Origin: Sphingomonas sp. J315
GTDB lineage: Bacteria; Pseudomonadota; Alphaproteobacteria; Sphingomonadales; Sphingomonadaceae
Assembly: GCF_024666595.1 (NCBI RefSeq)
Contig: NZ_CP088296.1
Span: 1,736,001-1,800,000, forward strand
Reading direction: 5' to 3'
Length of the DNA: 64,000 bases
Shown here: piece after piece, positions 33,547 to 42,580 of the stretch
Layout: the number at the start of each line of letters is the position of its first letter
Numbering within the stretch: the first letter of the stretch is position 1
Program-made: the position numbers and the translations under genes
Notes under the pieces: model-generated
The model's input: the letters and a program-made list of their open reading frames with translations, nothing else
Database searches by the model: none
What the model was told of the DNA's origin: nothing

Positions 33547-33915
33547 TCAGACCGGCATGCTCATGATGTCACGATAGGCGGTCAGCAGCTTGTTCCTGAC
33601 CTGAAGCGTCGCTTCGAACCCGACCGACGCCTCCTGGCGGGCGAGCATCACCTTGGCGATGTCGACCGTTTCGCCGCGCTCATAGGCGGCGGAAAGCTCG
33701 CTGGCGCGGTTCTGCGCGCCATTCACCTTGCCGACCGCCTGCTCCATCGTGTCGATGAAGCTCGACGGCCCAGCAGGCTGGACGCCCGGCGTACCGACCG
33801 GGGCGGCAGCACCGCTGGTCGCGCGCTGAAGCGCCTCGTTGCGTTCGAGGATCTGGGCGCGCAGTTGCATCACCCGGTCGACGCCCCCGGCGCCGCCAAT
33901 TCCGCCGACGCTCAT
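33547..33915 (-). CDS. fliE: Flagellar hook-basal body protein FliE
   Basis: A 122-residue protein linking the MS ring to the rod. The C-terminal SFIDTMEQAVGKVNGAQNRASELSAAYERGE region and VMLARQEASVGFEATLQVRNKLLTAYRDIMSMPV (core EASVGFEATLQVRNKL) are classic FliE. The N-terminal 50 residues are Gly/Ala-rich and variable. The start overlaps the flbD stop by four bases. Confidence 0.94.
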   Translation of the reverse strand: MSVGGIGGAGGVDRVMQLRAQILERNEALQRATSGAAAPVGTPGVQPAGPSSFIDTMEQAVGKVNGAQNRASELSAAYERGETVDIAKVMLARQEASVGFEATLQVRNKLLTAYRDIMSMPV

Positions 33916-35165
33916 GCGCTAATCCTCCGGACAAGATCCTCGCCTTGCTCGCGCGCCTTGGCGAGGCGGTAGCGCAGCGTGCGTTCCGAGATGCCGAGCC
34001 GCTTGGCGGTCTCGGTCCGGCTTCCGCCGCATGCTGCCAGCGTCTCGCGGATCGCCGCGAATTCGCTGAGCTGGACGATGTTGCTGAGCTGGCCGGGTTC
34101 GGCCTGCACCGGCGCGGCCAGCGTCGGCGCGCGGTCGAAGATCAGGTGATCGGGCGTGATCGCGTCGCCCATGCACAGCAGCAGCGCACGCTGGATCACG
34201 TTCTCCAGCTCGCGGACATTGCCCGGCCAGTCATGCGCCTGGAGCACCGCCAGCGCCTCGCGCGTCACCCACGGGAGTTGACCGCGCGGGCCAGCGTGGC
34301 GCAGCACCATCGCGGCGGCGAGCGCGGCGACATCGCCCGGACGCTCGGCCAGCGGCTTGGTCGACAGCGGGAAGACCGACAGGCGGTAGTAAAGATCGGC
34401 ACGGAAGCGGCCTTCCATCACCTCGGTCTGGAGATCGCGGTTGGCGCAAGCGATGACGCGGACGTCGATCTTCTCGGCTGCGGTCGCCCCGATCGGAACG
34501 ACTTCGCGCTCCTGCAATGCGCGGAGCAATTTGGCCTGCAGCGCCAGCGGCATTTCGGCGACTTCGTCGAGCAGCAATGTGCCGCCATTGGCCGCGCGGA
34601 AAAAGCCTTCGCCCGCCGCATTCGCACCGGTGAACGCGCCCTTCTGATGCCCGAACAGCAAGGCTTCGAGCATGGTTTCGGGCAAGGCCGCGCAATTGAC
34701 CGCGATGAACGGGCCGTCGCGGCGAGTGCTACCCATATGGATCGCCTTGGCCAGCACTTCCTTGCCGGTGCCGGTCGGGCCGTTGATCAGCACGGTGATG
34801 TCGGCGGCGGCGACGCGTTCGGCCAGCGCGTAGAGCGCCAGGCTTTCGGGGTCGGCCGCGACCGGAGCATGCGCGCCGCGCAGCATCGCGCTGGCAAAGC
34901 CGGTCGCGACGGCGGTGTCATCGGCGCCATAGGACAGGCGCGCGGGATTACCGTCATGGAACGGGATCGCCGCGACCGGGCCGTCGGCCAGCACCAGGGT
35001 GCGGGCAGAGACCGGGGGCGCTTCGCCCTCGACGATCATGAACAGATCGCCGGGCATCGGCTTCACCTTGTCGGCCGCGCCGATCGTGAATCCCTGCGAG
35101 CGAAGCGCCGAAACCAGCGCATAATTCTGGCGAAGGACTGCTGCCGACGGAAAGATGGTCTGCAT
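33912..35165 (-). CDS. flbD: Sigma-54-dependent flagellar transcriptional activator, FlbD-like
   Basis: A 417-residue enhancer-binding protein that activates sigma-54 promoters of the middle flagellar genes. The N-terminal 110 residues form a receiver-like domain with no clear phosphorylatable Asp. The AAA+ domain (about 120-345) has Walker A GPTGTGKE, the sigma-54 contact loop GAFTGA, Walker B GGTLLLDEVAEM and the arginine-finger region VRELENVIQRA. A Fis-type helix-turn-helix closes the protein (TETAKRLGISERTLRYRLAK). It heads the fliE-fliF cluster and is divergent from fliC. Four sigma-54-type sites in this island are its likely targets. The ATG at 35165 is chosen over an upstream extension. 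Confidence 0.93.
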   Translation of the reverse strand: MQTIFPSAAVLRQNYALVSALRSQGFTIGAADKVKPMPGDLFMIVEGEAPPVSARTLVLADGPVAAIPFHDGNPARLSYGADDTAVATGFASAMLRGAHAPVAADPESLALYALAERVAAADITVLINGPTGTGKEVLAKAIHMGSTRRDGPFIAVNCAALPETMLEALLFGHQKGAFTGANAAGEGFFRAANGGTLLLDEVAEMPLALQAKLLRALQEREVVPIGATAAEKIDVRVIACANRDLQTEVMEGRFRADLYYRLSVFPLSTKPLAERPGDVAALAAAMVLRHAGPRGQLPWVTREALAVLQAHDWPGNVRELENVIQRALLLCMGDAITPDHLIFDRAPTLAAPVQAEPGQLSNIVQLSEFAAIRETLAACGGSRTETAKRLGISERTLRYRLAKAREQGEDLVRRISA

Positions 35166-35204
35166 TCGAGAACCCCCTGTTGATGGGGGGAATGCGGGAT
35201 TGAT

Positions 35205-35223
35205 GGTAAACGACCGGTAAACC
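35205..35223. promoter_or_regulatory. Tandem 11-bp-spaced motif upstream of flbD
   Basis: Direct repeat GGTAAAC-N4-GGTAAACC, so that TAAA is repeated with a 7-bp spacer (TAAA-N7-TAAA). The geometry equals that of a CtrA box (TTAA-N7-TTAA) with one base changed per half. It lies 40 bp before the flbD ATG, a fitting place for the regulator that starts the cascade. The identity of the binding protein is a guess. Confidence 0.4.
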
Positions 35224-35314
35224 AATTCAAAAAAAACAGCATTTTTCGGCTCCAGTTAGCCGCGCACGCCTCTACGCGCGCGCGAGACCTGCGAAAAACC
35301 GCGCAGAAAACTGC

Positions 35315-35341
35315 TTAATCCGCCGGCCACCCTGCCGTTCT
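35315..35341 (+). promoter_or_regulatory. Sigma-28 (FliA) promoter of fliC
   Basis: TTAA (35315-35318), exactly 15 bp, GCCGTTCT (35334-35341). The flagellin ATG is 73 bp downstream. Shares spacing and the GCCGTT core with the fliD site and closely matches the flgM and motA sites. Confidence 0.65.
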
Positions 35342-35414
35342 ACCCCATTGGCGGCTCGGGCTCTCTCGCATTCAGGGGGGAACGGAGAGACGCCGGATTG
35401 AACGGAGACAAGAC

Positions 35415-36818
35415 ATGACTGTTATCGGAACGAACATCGCGAGCCTTCGCGCCGCGAACGCTTCGAAGACGGCGTCGGCCTCGCTGCAGACCGCCATGGA
35501 GCGTCTGTCGACTGGCAAGCGCATCAACACTTCGAAGGACGACGCCGCCGGCCTCGCCATCGCATCGACGATGACCTCGTCGATCCGCGGCATGAGCCAG
35601 GCGATCCGCAACGCCAATGACGGCGTCAGCCTTGCCCAGACCGCCGAAGGCGCGCTGAGCGAAGTCACCAACATGCTGCAGCGCATCCGCGAACTGTCGG
35701 TTCAGTCGGCTTCGGGCACCTATTCGGATAGCGACCGTGCGAACCTTCAGTCGGAAGTGACCGCGCTGACCTCGCAGATCTCGTCGGCGCTCTCGACCAC
35801 CAAGTTCAACGGCGTGTCGCTGTTCACCACCACCTCGGGCGGCGCGGGAACGACGACCAGCATCCAGACCGGCTACAACTCCGGCGACACGGTTGCGATC
35901 ACGATCGGCAATATCGACCTCAGCAGCATGTCGGCCGGCACCCGCGCCGCGACTCAGGCAGATGTCGATGCGGGCACGACCCGTGAAGCGACTGCGGACG
36001 ACGTGACGGCAGGCGCGACCCGCGCTGCGACCGCCGCAGATGTGACCGCCGGTGCGACCCGCGAAGCGACCGCCGACGACGTGACGGCAGGCGCGACCCG
36101 CGCTGCGACGCAGGACGACGTCGATGCGGGCGTGACCCGTGAGGCGACGGCTGCGGATGTGACCGCCGGTGTGACCCGTGCGGCAACTGCGGATGACGTA
36201 ACGGCCGGGGCTACCCGCCTCGCCACGCAGGACGATGTCGACAACGGCCTGATGCGCCCGGCGACTCAGGAAGACATCGACAACGGCTTTGGCGGCAATA
36301 TCGGTGACGACATTGCGGCTGCAGTTGGCGACGAAGTTCTGGCCGAAGAAGGCGATATGATCGTCGTGAGCGAAGGCGACGAGATCACCGTTTCGGTCGG
36401 TGACCAGGTTGCTGCCGAAGAAGGCGACCTGATCGCGGCAGAAGTCGGTGACATGATCGCGGCGGAAGTGGGTGACGACATCGTGGTTTCGGTCGGTGAC
36501 GATATCGAAACGACGGGCCTGTCGGTTGCGACCTCGGCCGCGGCGACCAGCTCGCTCGCCACGATCGACGCGCTGCTCACCACGGTGAACACGGTCCGCG
36601 CCGGCCTTGGCGCCAGCCAGAGCCGCCTGGAATCGGTGGTCAACAACCTGACCAGCAACGTGACCAACCTGACCGAAGCGCGCAGCCGCATCGAGGACGC
36701 CGACTTCTCGGCCGAAACGACGGCGCTCGCCAAGGCCCAGATCCTGAGCCAGGCATCGACCGCGATGCTCGCCCAGGCCAACCAGTCGCAGCAGAATGTT
36801 CTGACGCTGCTTCGCTAA
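35415..36818 (+). CDS. fliC: Flagellin with a repeat-built variable domain
   Basis: The filament protein, 467 residues. Residues 1-165 form the conserved D0/D1 N-terminus ([20 protein letters not shown], then [20 protein letters not shown]) and 375-467 the C-terminal part ([20 protein letters not shown] and [15 protein letters not shown], ending TLLR). In between, where flagellins carry variable D2/D3 domains, lies a stretch made only of tandem repeats: nine units of 13 residues (174-289, pattern AGATRxATxxDVT) and nine of 8 (294-365, pattern xxVGDxIx). A sigma-28 promoter precedes the gene and a terminator follows. Only one flagellin gene is in the window. Confidence 0.95.
   Translation: MTVIGTNIASLRAANASKTASASLQTAMERLSTGKRINTSKDDAAGLAIASTMTSSIRGMSQAIRNANDGVSLAQTAEGALSEVTNMLQRIRELSVQSASGTYSDSDRANLQSEVTALTSQISSALSTTKFNGVSLFTTTSGGAGTTTSIQTGYNSGDTVAITIGNIDLSSMSAGTRAATQADVDAGTTREATADDVTAGATRAATAADVTAGATREATADDVTAGATRAATQDDVDAGVTREATAADVTAGVTRAATADDVTAGATRLATQDDVDNGLMRPATQEDIDNGFGGNIGDDIAAAVGDEVLAEEGDMIVVSEGDEITVSVGDQVAAEEGDLIAAEVGDMIAAEVGDDIVVSVGDDIETTGLSVATSAAATSSLATIDALLTTVNTVRAGLGASQSRLESVVNNLTSNVTNLTEARSRIEDADFSAETTALAKAQILSQASTAMLAQANQSQQNVLTLLR
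35934..36281 (+). repeat. Nine tandem 39-bp coding repeats in fliC
   Basis: Units encode AGATRxATxDDVT-type 13-mers; the first is 12 residues. Examples: [52 protein letters not shown]. The DNA units are similar but not identical, with the last unit the most diverged. Confidence 0.93.
36294..36509 (+). repeat. Nine tandem 24-bp coding repeats in fliC
   Basis: Units encode 8-mers with invariant Gly-Asp at positions 4-5: [72 protein letters not shown]. Alternating acidic and aliphatic residues with a Gly-Asp turn suggest a beta-roll or solenoid. Confidence 0.93.
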
Positions 36819-36900
36819 GCGTGTGCCCGGTCGGGGTGTCACCCCCCTGACAGGCGCCACGGCCGGTCACCCTTCCCTGTTGGAAGGGCATGCGAGGAAG

Positions 36901-36931
36901 CCCCGGTGGTCGCGAGACCGCCGGGGTTTTT
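36901..36931 (+). terminator. Rho-independent terminator of fliC
   Basis: Stem CCCCGGTGGTC / GACCGCCGGGG with a GCGA loop, followed by TTTTTCTTTATTT. It begins 82 bp after the flagellin stop. Confidence 0.9.
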
Positions 36932-36951
36932 CTTTATTTGGTGGCGGTCCA

Positions 36952-36974
36952 CCTCCCCTGCGGTGCAGGGGAGG
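36952..36974. repeat. Short hairpin upstream of the peptidase 3' end
   Basis: Perfect 10-bp arms CCTCCCCTGC / GCAGGGGAGG around a 3-base loop. It is a variant of the CCTCCCC hairpins at 7020 and 19784 and lies just beyond the minus-strand peptidase stop, where it may terminate. Confidence 0.6.
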
Positions 36975-36988
36975 AATGAAGAGATCCC

Positions 36989-38374
36989 CTACTCCGCCGG
37001 CTTCCCGCCGGGGGTCCAGTCGGGGCGGAAGTCGGTATCGGCGAGCCAGCGCGCGGGGCCGATCAGCGACTGGACCGCGCGCGCCATGAACAGAATGTCG
37101 AGATTGGCGACGGTATCCTGCGCCGAATGATAGGTCGGCGTCATCGCCCAGCCCGAAATGGTGTGCGCCACCACCCCACGCCGCGCGAGCGCGAAATTAT
37201 CCGAACGCTCGAAGAAGTTCTGCTCCGGGTACGGGTCCCTGGTGACCAGCGCCCCGCGTTCGGCAAGCGTCGGACCCAGGTTCGAACGCTCGAACCCGGT
37301 CATCATCATCGTGCCCTTGGGCAGCTTGGGGTCCTGCGCACCGATCATCTCAAAGGCGAGGTTCGCCACAATGTCGGTGAGCGGCACCGGCGGATTGGCG
37401 GCGAAGGCGCGCGATCCGAAGCCGCCCATCTCCTCCGCCCCGAACGCGGCGAACAAGATGCCGCGCTTGTGCCGCTTGCCGCTGCTCAGCGCATGGGCGA
37501 GTTCGAGCACGGCGGCGACGCCCGACGCATCGTCGTTCGCCCCATGCATCACCGTCCCGTCAGGCTGGACGCCAAGATGATCGACATGCGCGGCGAGCAG
37601 GATCACCCCGGCCTTGGGATCGGTGCCGGGAAGGTAGCCGACCGCATTGGTCGTCTCGACCTCATCGCGCACCAGGTTCAGGCTCATCTCGACCGGCTTG
37701 CCCGCCGACTTCGCCGCCTTGTCGAACGCCTCTGCCGGAAGGACGATCACCGACAGCCCGTCTTTGGGGGGCTGACCGGCGAGATAGGAGGTGAGGCGCG
37801 GCTGCTTGCCGATCATGTCCCACAATTTCGCGGTCGCCTCGCTCGCGCGCAGCACCAGCAGCTTGGTCCCCTTGCCGCGCACTGCGCGCATCGCGGCGGA
37901 CGGCGATATCTTCGCGCTCGATACGAACAGGATGTCGCCCCCTGGAATCGCTGCGGCATCGTCACCGGCATAGACCACCGCATCGCCCGTCGCGCGATCC
38001 GCGCCGCCCAGGATCAGGGTCGCACCCTTCACCGCCTTGCCCGCGACGGTCACCGCCGGTTCGCCGTCGAGGCGCGGACGGATCACCTTCACCTTCTGGA
38101 GATAGGAATCCGCGCCCGGCGCATGCTGAAGCCCATAGCCCTGAAAGCGCGCGGCGACATAAGCGGCGGCAATCGCCTCGTCGCGCGTCGCGCTACCGCG
38201 CCCCTGCAACTCCGGCCCGGCAAGGAAGCGGACATGCGCCGCGATCCATTCGGGCTTCACCGTCCAGTCGGTCGCCGGGGCGGCGGTGGTGACCGGCGCA
38301 GGCGCTGCGGTCTGGGCAAAGGCAGGCGCGGCGAGCGCGGTGCAGAGCAATGCGGCGGCGAAGATACGCTTCAT
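36989..38374 (-). CDS. M28-family zinc peptidase (secreted)
   Basis: A 461-residue secreted aminopeptidase-like enzyme. The signal peptide ends in APAFAQ near residue 21. The M28 metal ligands are visible: HVDHLGV (first His/Asp area), NDDASG (bridging Asp), AEEMGGFGS (catalytic Glu-Glu) and YHSAQDT near the C-terminus. An inserted PA-like subdomain is likely between residues 110 and 230. It probably cuts peptides in the periplasm. It lies inside the flagellar island but has no evident flagellar role. Confidence 0.92.
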   Translation of the reverse strand: MKRIFAAALLCTALAAPAFAQTAAPAPVTTAAPATDWTVKPEWIAAHVRFLAGPELQGRGSATRDEAIAAAYVAARFQGYGLQHAPGADSYLQKVKVIRPRLDGEPAVTVAGKAVKGATLILGGADRATGDAVVYAGDDAAAIPGGDILFVSSAKISPSAAMRAVRGKGTKLLVLRASEATAKLWDMIGKQPRLTSYLAGQPPKDGLSVIVLPAEAFDKAAKSAGKPVEMSLNLVRDEVETTNAVGYLPGTDPKAGVILLAAHVDHLGVQPDGTVMHGANDDASGVAAVLELAHALSSGKRHKRGILFAAFGAEEMGGFGSRAFAANPPVPLTDIVANLAFEMIGAQDPKLPKGTMMMTGFERSNLGPTLAERGALVTRDPYPEQNFFERSDNFALARRGVVAHTISGWAMTPTYHSAQDTVANLDILFMARAVQSLIGPARWLADTDFRPDWTPGGKPAE

Positions 38375-38431
38375 GAAAACCCCTCAAACTGATCGCGCGA
38401 CCCTAGCGGGGCCTGCGCACAGGGCAAGGCG

Positions 38432-38785
38432 TCAGGCTTCGGGCCGGGTCCACAACCAGCCGCCGATCACGGCGGCAGCGCCGATCGTGACGAGCGGCCA
38501 GGGCATTGCGGTGAGGAACAGGGTCAGTGCGATGCTGACAGCAAAGGCGATGGTCGCCGCGACCTTGCCGCTGCGGCTCACCGCGCCCCGTTCGCGCCAG
38601 CGGACGATATGCGGGCCGAAGCGCGGATGGTTGAGGAGTCTTGCCTCCAGTCGCGGCGAGCTGCGCGCGAAGCAATAGGCCGCCATGATGACGAACACTG
38701 TCGTCGGCATCACCGGCAGGAGCGCGCCGATCACCGCGAGGCCGAGGCAGAGAAATCCGGCGATCAGATAGAGATGGCGACGCAC
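38432..38785 (-). CDS. DUF454 (YbaN-like) membrane protein
   Basis: A 117-residue inner membrane protein with three or four hydrophobic segments. The pattern RHLYLIAGFLCLGLAVIGALLPVMPTTVFVI (core GALLPVMPTTVF) and YCFARSSPRLEARLLNHPRFGP (core CFARSSPRLEARLL) is the DUF454/YbaN family signature. Function unknown. It is 57 bp from the peptidase gene and 46 bp from fliA, all on the minus strand. Confidence 0.85.
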   Translation of the reverse strand: MRRHLYLIAGFLCLGLAVIGALLPVMPTTVFVIMAAYCFARSSPRLEARLLNHPRFGPHIVRWRERGAVSRSGKVAATIAFAVSIALTLFLTAMPWPLVTIGAAAVIGGWLWTRPEA

Positions 38786-38831
38786 CCTAACTGCGTAGCA
38801 GGGTTATCGCGACTGTCTCGCAAAAAGCGAA

Positions 38832-39573
38832 CTACCCCAACCGCCGCATCAGCCCCTTTTTCAGCCGGTCATGCGCACTCTTCTTGATCTGGCAGACGCG
38901 CGCGGCGCCGACGCCGAGCACCTGGCCGATCTCTTCGAGGTTGAGTTCCTCGACATAATAGAGCTGCACCACCAGCTGCTCCTTTTCGGGCAGTTCGGAA
39001 ATCGCTTCGATCAGCGCCTCGCGCTGGTCGGCCTCGGCGAGCTGGTCGAATGCGTTCGGCTCATCGGACATGAACCACGGGCCTTCGTCCGAATAGACAT
39101 CGTCGATCAGAATCGAACCGCACCGCCTCGGCGCTGGCATAGTCGCTGCGCAGCTTCTCCACCGTCACGCCCAGCTTCGACGCGACCGCCGCCTCGTCCG
39201 GTCGCGCGCCATCGGCGGCGAGCGCGCTCACCGCGTCCTGATAGGCGCGGCGGCGCTTCATCGCGCCGCGCGTGATCGTCGCTTGCCGGCGCAGCTCGTC
39301 GATCATCGCGCCGCGCACGCGCGTGTGGAGATATTGGTCGAAGCTGACGAGGCCGCGATCCTCGAAGCTGCCCGCCGCCTCGACCAGCGCGACCAGCCCG
39401 ATCTGGACCAGATCCTCGACATCGATCAGCGTGCTCATCGACCCATGGACATGCCAGGCGAGCCGCCGGACCAGCGGCATATGCTTGCGCACCAGCGCGT
39501 CCATGTCGCGTCGCGTCTCGCCGCTGCGCGCATAGGTGAGTGCAAATTCATTCGGGGCGGGCTGATAGGTCAT
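38832..39573 (-). pseudogene. fliA: Flagellar sigma factor FliA (sigma-28), split by a +1 frameshift
   Basis: The sigma factor for late flagellar genes. The first frame from 39573 holds regions 1.2-3 (KHMPLVRRLAWHVHGSMSTLIDVEDLVQIGLVAL, core DVEDLVQIGLVAL; FDQYLHTRVRGAMIDELRR) up to AEAVRFDS. The other frame holds region 4 (LPEKEQLVVQLYYVEELNLE and IGQVLGVGAARVCQIKKSA). The junction near 39109 contains one extra base: its removal gives FDSIDDVYSDEG and a 246-residue protein of standard size. Four late-type promoters in the island look intact, so an active FliA is expected and the frameshift may be a consensus error. The ATG overlaps the flhA stop. Confidence 0.9.
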
Positions 39574-41660
39574 GCGGCAAGTGCCTCCGGTGCGCCGATC
39601 ACGGCGACCACCTCGACCGACTTGTCCTCGGGCACTTCAAAGAAGCTCATCACCGGGGTGTCGGGCAGGACGGTGCGGACGAGTTTGCGGATCGCGATGC
39701 GGATCGTCGGCTGGACGACGAGCGCGAACGGCTTGGCCTCGGCGACCAGCGGCTGGGCGGCGCGCTGGAGCGCATCGACGATGCGGCGGCCAAGATCGGG
39801 CTCGATCGTGTGGCGCTTGGCCGGGTCGGAGCGGATCGCCTGGCCGAGCAGCGCTTCGAGCTGGCCCTCCAGCGTCATCACGCGCAGCGGTTCGCGCACC
39901 CCGCACAGCCGCTGGATGATCAAAGGCCCAAGTTCGGGGCGGATCAGCTCGACGATCTCGTCGGCGTCCGCGGTCTTCTGCGCGGCGAGCGCGATCGCGG
40001 CGGCGATGCGACGGAATTCCTTGAGCGGGATATTCTCGGCGAGCAGCCCGCGCAGCACCTGGGTCAGCGTCGTGATCGGCAGCGGGTTGGGCGAGAGCGA
40101 GGCGACCAGCTGCGCCGCGCGTTCACGCAGGCCGTCGAGCAGCGCCTGAACCTCGTCCGGGCCGAGCAAGTCGGACGCGTTCTGGATCAGCGCCTGGTTG
40201 AGGTGTGTCGCCATCACCGTGCCGGGATCGACCACCAGCCAGCCCTGGCCGGTCGCCGCATCGGCATCGGCGGGCGAAATCCACATCGCGTCGAGCCCGA
40301 AGGTCGGGTCCTTGGCGGGCTTGCCCGGCAGCGTGCCGACCGCCTGGCCGGTGTCGAGCGCCAGCATCTCGTCGGGCGAGACACTGTCCTCACCGATCAC
40401 CACGCCGCCGACGACGATACGATAGGCATAGGGGGCCATGTTGATGTCGTCGCGCACCCGCACCTGCGGCACGACGAAGCCCAGTTCCTTCGACAGCTGG
40501 CGCCGCACACCGGTGATCCGGCCCATCAGCGCGCCGCCGCGACGCTCGTCGACCAGCGGCACCAGGCCGTAGCCGATGTCGATCATCACCTGCATATTGT
40601 CGGTGACCTCTTCCCAGCCGATCCGCGAAGGATCGACGGGTTCGGCGGCCTCGACCATCTCGGGCGGGGGCGGCAGCTTGCTCGCGCGCCACATCTTCCA
40701 CGCCATGAAACCCGATGCGGCGGCGGCGGGAAGGATAATGAAGGCGGGCATGCCGGGGAGGAAGGCGAGCAGGCCGGTGATGACGGCGACCGGCGTCCAG
40801 GTGCGGTGGCTGCCGAACTGGCTGCCGATCTGGCCGGTCAGGTCCTGATCCTTGTTCGCGCTGACACGGGTGACGATCGCGGCGGCGGCGATCGACAGCA
40901 GCAGCGCCGGGATCTGCGCGACCAGCGCGTCGCCGATCGCGAGCAGCACATAGGTCTGCGCCGCCTCGCCCAGCGACATGCCATGGCTGACCGGACCCAG
41001 GATCAGGCCGCCGATGATGTTGATGAACAGGATCAGCAGGCCGGCGACCGCGTCGCCCTTCACGAACTTGGACGAACCGTCCATCGCGCCGTAGAAATCG
41101 GCCTCGGTCGACACCTCGATCCGGCGCGCCTTGGCTTCGTCGGGGGTGATCAGGCCGGCATTGAGGTCGGCGTCGATCGCCATCTGCTTGCCGGGCAAGG
41201 CGTCGAGGGTGAAACGCGCCGACACTTCCGACACGCGCCCCGCACCCTTGGTCACCACAATCATGTTGATGATGATGAGGATCGCGAAGACGAACAGGCC
41301 GACGACATAATCGCCGCCGATCATGAACGTCCCGAACGCCTCGATCACATGGCCGGCCGCCGCTTCGCCCTCATGCCCATGGCCCAGCACAACGCGGGTC
41401 GAGGCGACGTTGAGGCCGAGGCGGAACAAGGTCGCGAACAGCAGCACGGTCGGGAAGGCGGAGAAGTCGAGCGGCTTTTGCGCGTTGAGCGCCACCATCA
41501 GCACCGCGAGGCTGATGATGATGTTCATGATGAAAAAGGCGTCGAGCAGGAAGGTCGGCACCGGCACGACCATCATGCCGACCAGCACCAGGATGGCGGC
41601 GGGCAATGCGAAGCTGCGGAGCGCGGGGACGATGCCCCCCTGAAAGGTCGCTGCGTTCAT
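39570..41660 (-). CDS. flhA: Flagellar biosynthesis protein FlhA
   Basis: The largest export-gate subunit, 696 residues. Eight N-terminal membrane helices are followed by a cytoplasmic ring domain from about residue 350. Characteristic segments are [42 protein letters not shown] (core [17 protein letters not shown]), the FHIPEP-type loop [23 protein letters not shown] (core [18 protein letters not shown]) and [25 protein letters not shown] (core [17 protein letters not shown]). It lies between the transglycosylase and fliA, both nearly touching. Confidence 0.96.
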   Translation of the reverse strand: [696 protein letters not shown]

Positions 41661-41666
41661 TGCGGA

Positions 41667-42542
41667 TCAGGCTCCCAGCCGGGCGAGCATCAGGTAAGCG
41701 AGCTTGGCGGTCTCCGGCGTCGGGCGCAGCGGGTTGGCCGTCGGCATCGTCGACGCCTTGAGCCGTCCCGCGCTTTGCAGCCGGTCGAGCGTGGTCAGCC
41801 AGCCGCGATCCTGCCCGACCGCTTCATTGCCGAGCACCACTTCGACATCGTCGCCGAGCGAGGCGACGAGCGTCTGGAACTTCGCGTCGAGATTGCCGGA
41901 GGCGAGGCCGGTGGCACCGACCGCAGCTGCGCCGCGATCGAGCTTGCCGGCGAAGCGCTCATAGATTTGCCCGAGCGTGCGCTGCGACCCGTCCGAGGTG
42001 TAGAAGATGTTGCGGTTGGCGCGCGCTGCTGCGGGGAACATGCTCGCAGCGCCGCGCGTCGGATCGGCGTCCATCGCGCGCAGGAATTTGCGCGCGCCGC
42101 CCAGACCCAGGAAATGCGCCATATAGAGGTCGGTGCCGGTCGTCTCGCGACCCAGCGATGCTTCCAGCGACGCCTTGTTGTCGCTGGCGTGCTCCGCGGC
42201 CATGAGCGACGCAGCCTGTGGATCGTTGCGCAGCGACAGGATCGCCTGTCGGGTCGCTGCATCGGCGACGGTGAACCGGCCATTGGCGGTCTGGCGGATG
42301 CTGTCGGCCGCCCAGCCAAGGCCGTGCTTCTGCCCATGCTCCTTGACGACGCCGAGCCAGCTCTGCTCGATGAACTGATAGAGGCCGGTCGCGCTGGAGG
42401 TGCGCGCGCGCGCATCGGCGCGCAGCCCGCTTTCGACCTGTGCCTGGCCGAGCAGATAGTTGAAGTCGATGCCGGTCTTCTGGCTCGCCGTCGCGATCGC
42501 CGTGGTGACGGTCGTCCGGGCTCCGATCGAAGGTACGGTCAT
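41667..42542 (-). CDS. Lytic transglycosylase (SLT domain), probably flagellar
   Basis: A 291-residue protein with an SLT-type domain in the first 180 residues. The catalytic Glu37 lies in QAQVESGLR, followed by SSATGLYQFIEQSWLGVV, the typical lysozyme-like fold pattern. There is no signal peptide, so it may leave through the flagellar export system. It starts an operon with flhA and fliA behind a perfect sigma-54 promoter. Because FlgJ here lacks a muramidase domain, this enzyme is the best candidate for opening peptidoglycan for the rod; that role is inferred from context. Confidence 0.82.
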   Translation of the reverse strand: MTVPSIGARTTVTTAIATASQKTGIDFNYLLGQAQVESGLRADARARTSSATGLYQFIEQSWLGVVKEHGQKHGLGWAADSIRQTANGRFTVADAATRQAILSLRNDPQAASLMAAEHASDNKASLEASLGRETTGTDLYMAHFLGLGGARKFLRAMDADPTRGAASMFPAAARANRNIFYTSDGSQRTLGQIYERFAGKLDRGAAAVGATGLASGNLDAKFQTLVASLGDDVEVVLGNEAVGQDRGWLTTLDRLQSAGRLKASTMPTANPLRPTPETAKLAYLMLARLGA

Positions 42543-42580
42543 AGGCCTTGCTTCTCATCCCCTTGGGTCCAGGGAGATCA

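Noticed and set aside
35347-35371. A sigma-54 site before fliC (TTGGCGGC... with a later CGCA)
   Set aside because: The GG to GC spacing is wrong (far more than 10 bp); the sigma-28-type site at 35315 fits better.
35934-36509. Possible CRISPR-like or minisatellite direct repeats
   Set aside because: The repeats are contiguous with no spacers, are in frame and diverged at the protein level, and belong to the flagellin gene.
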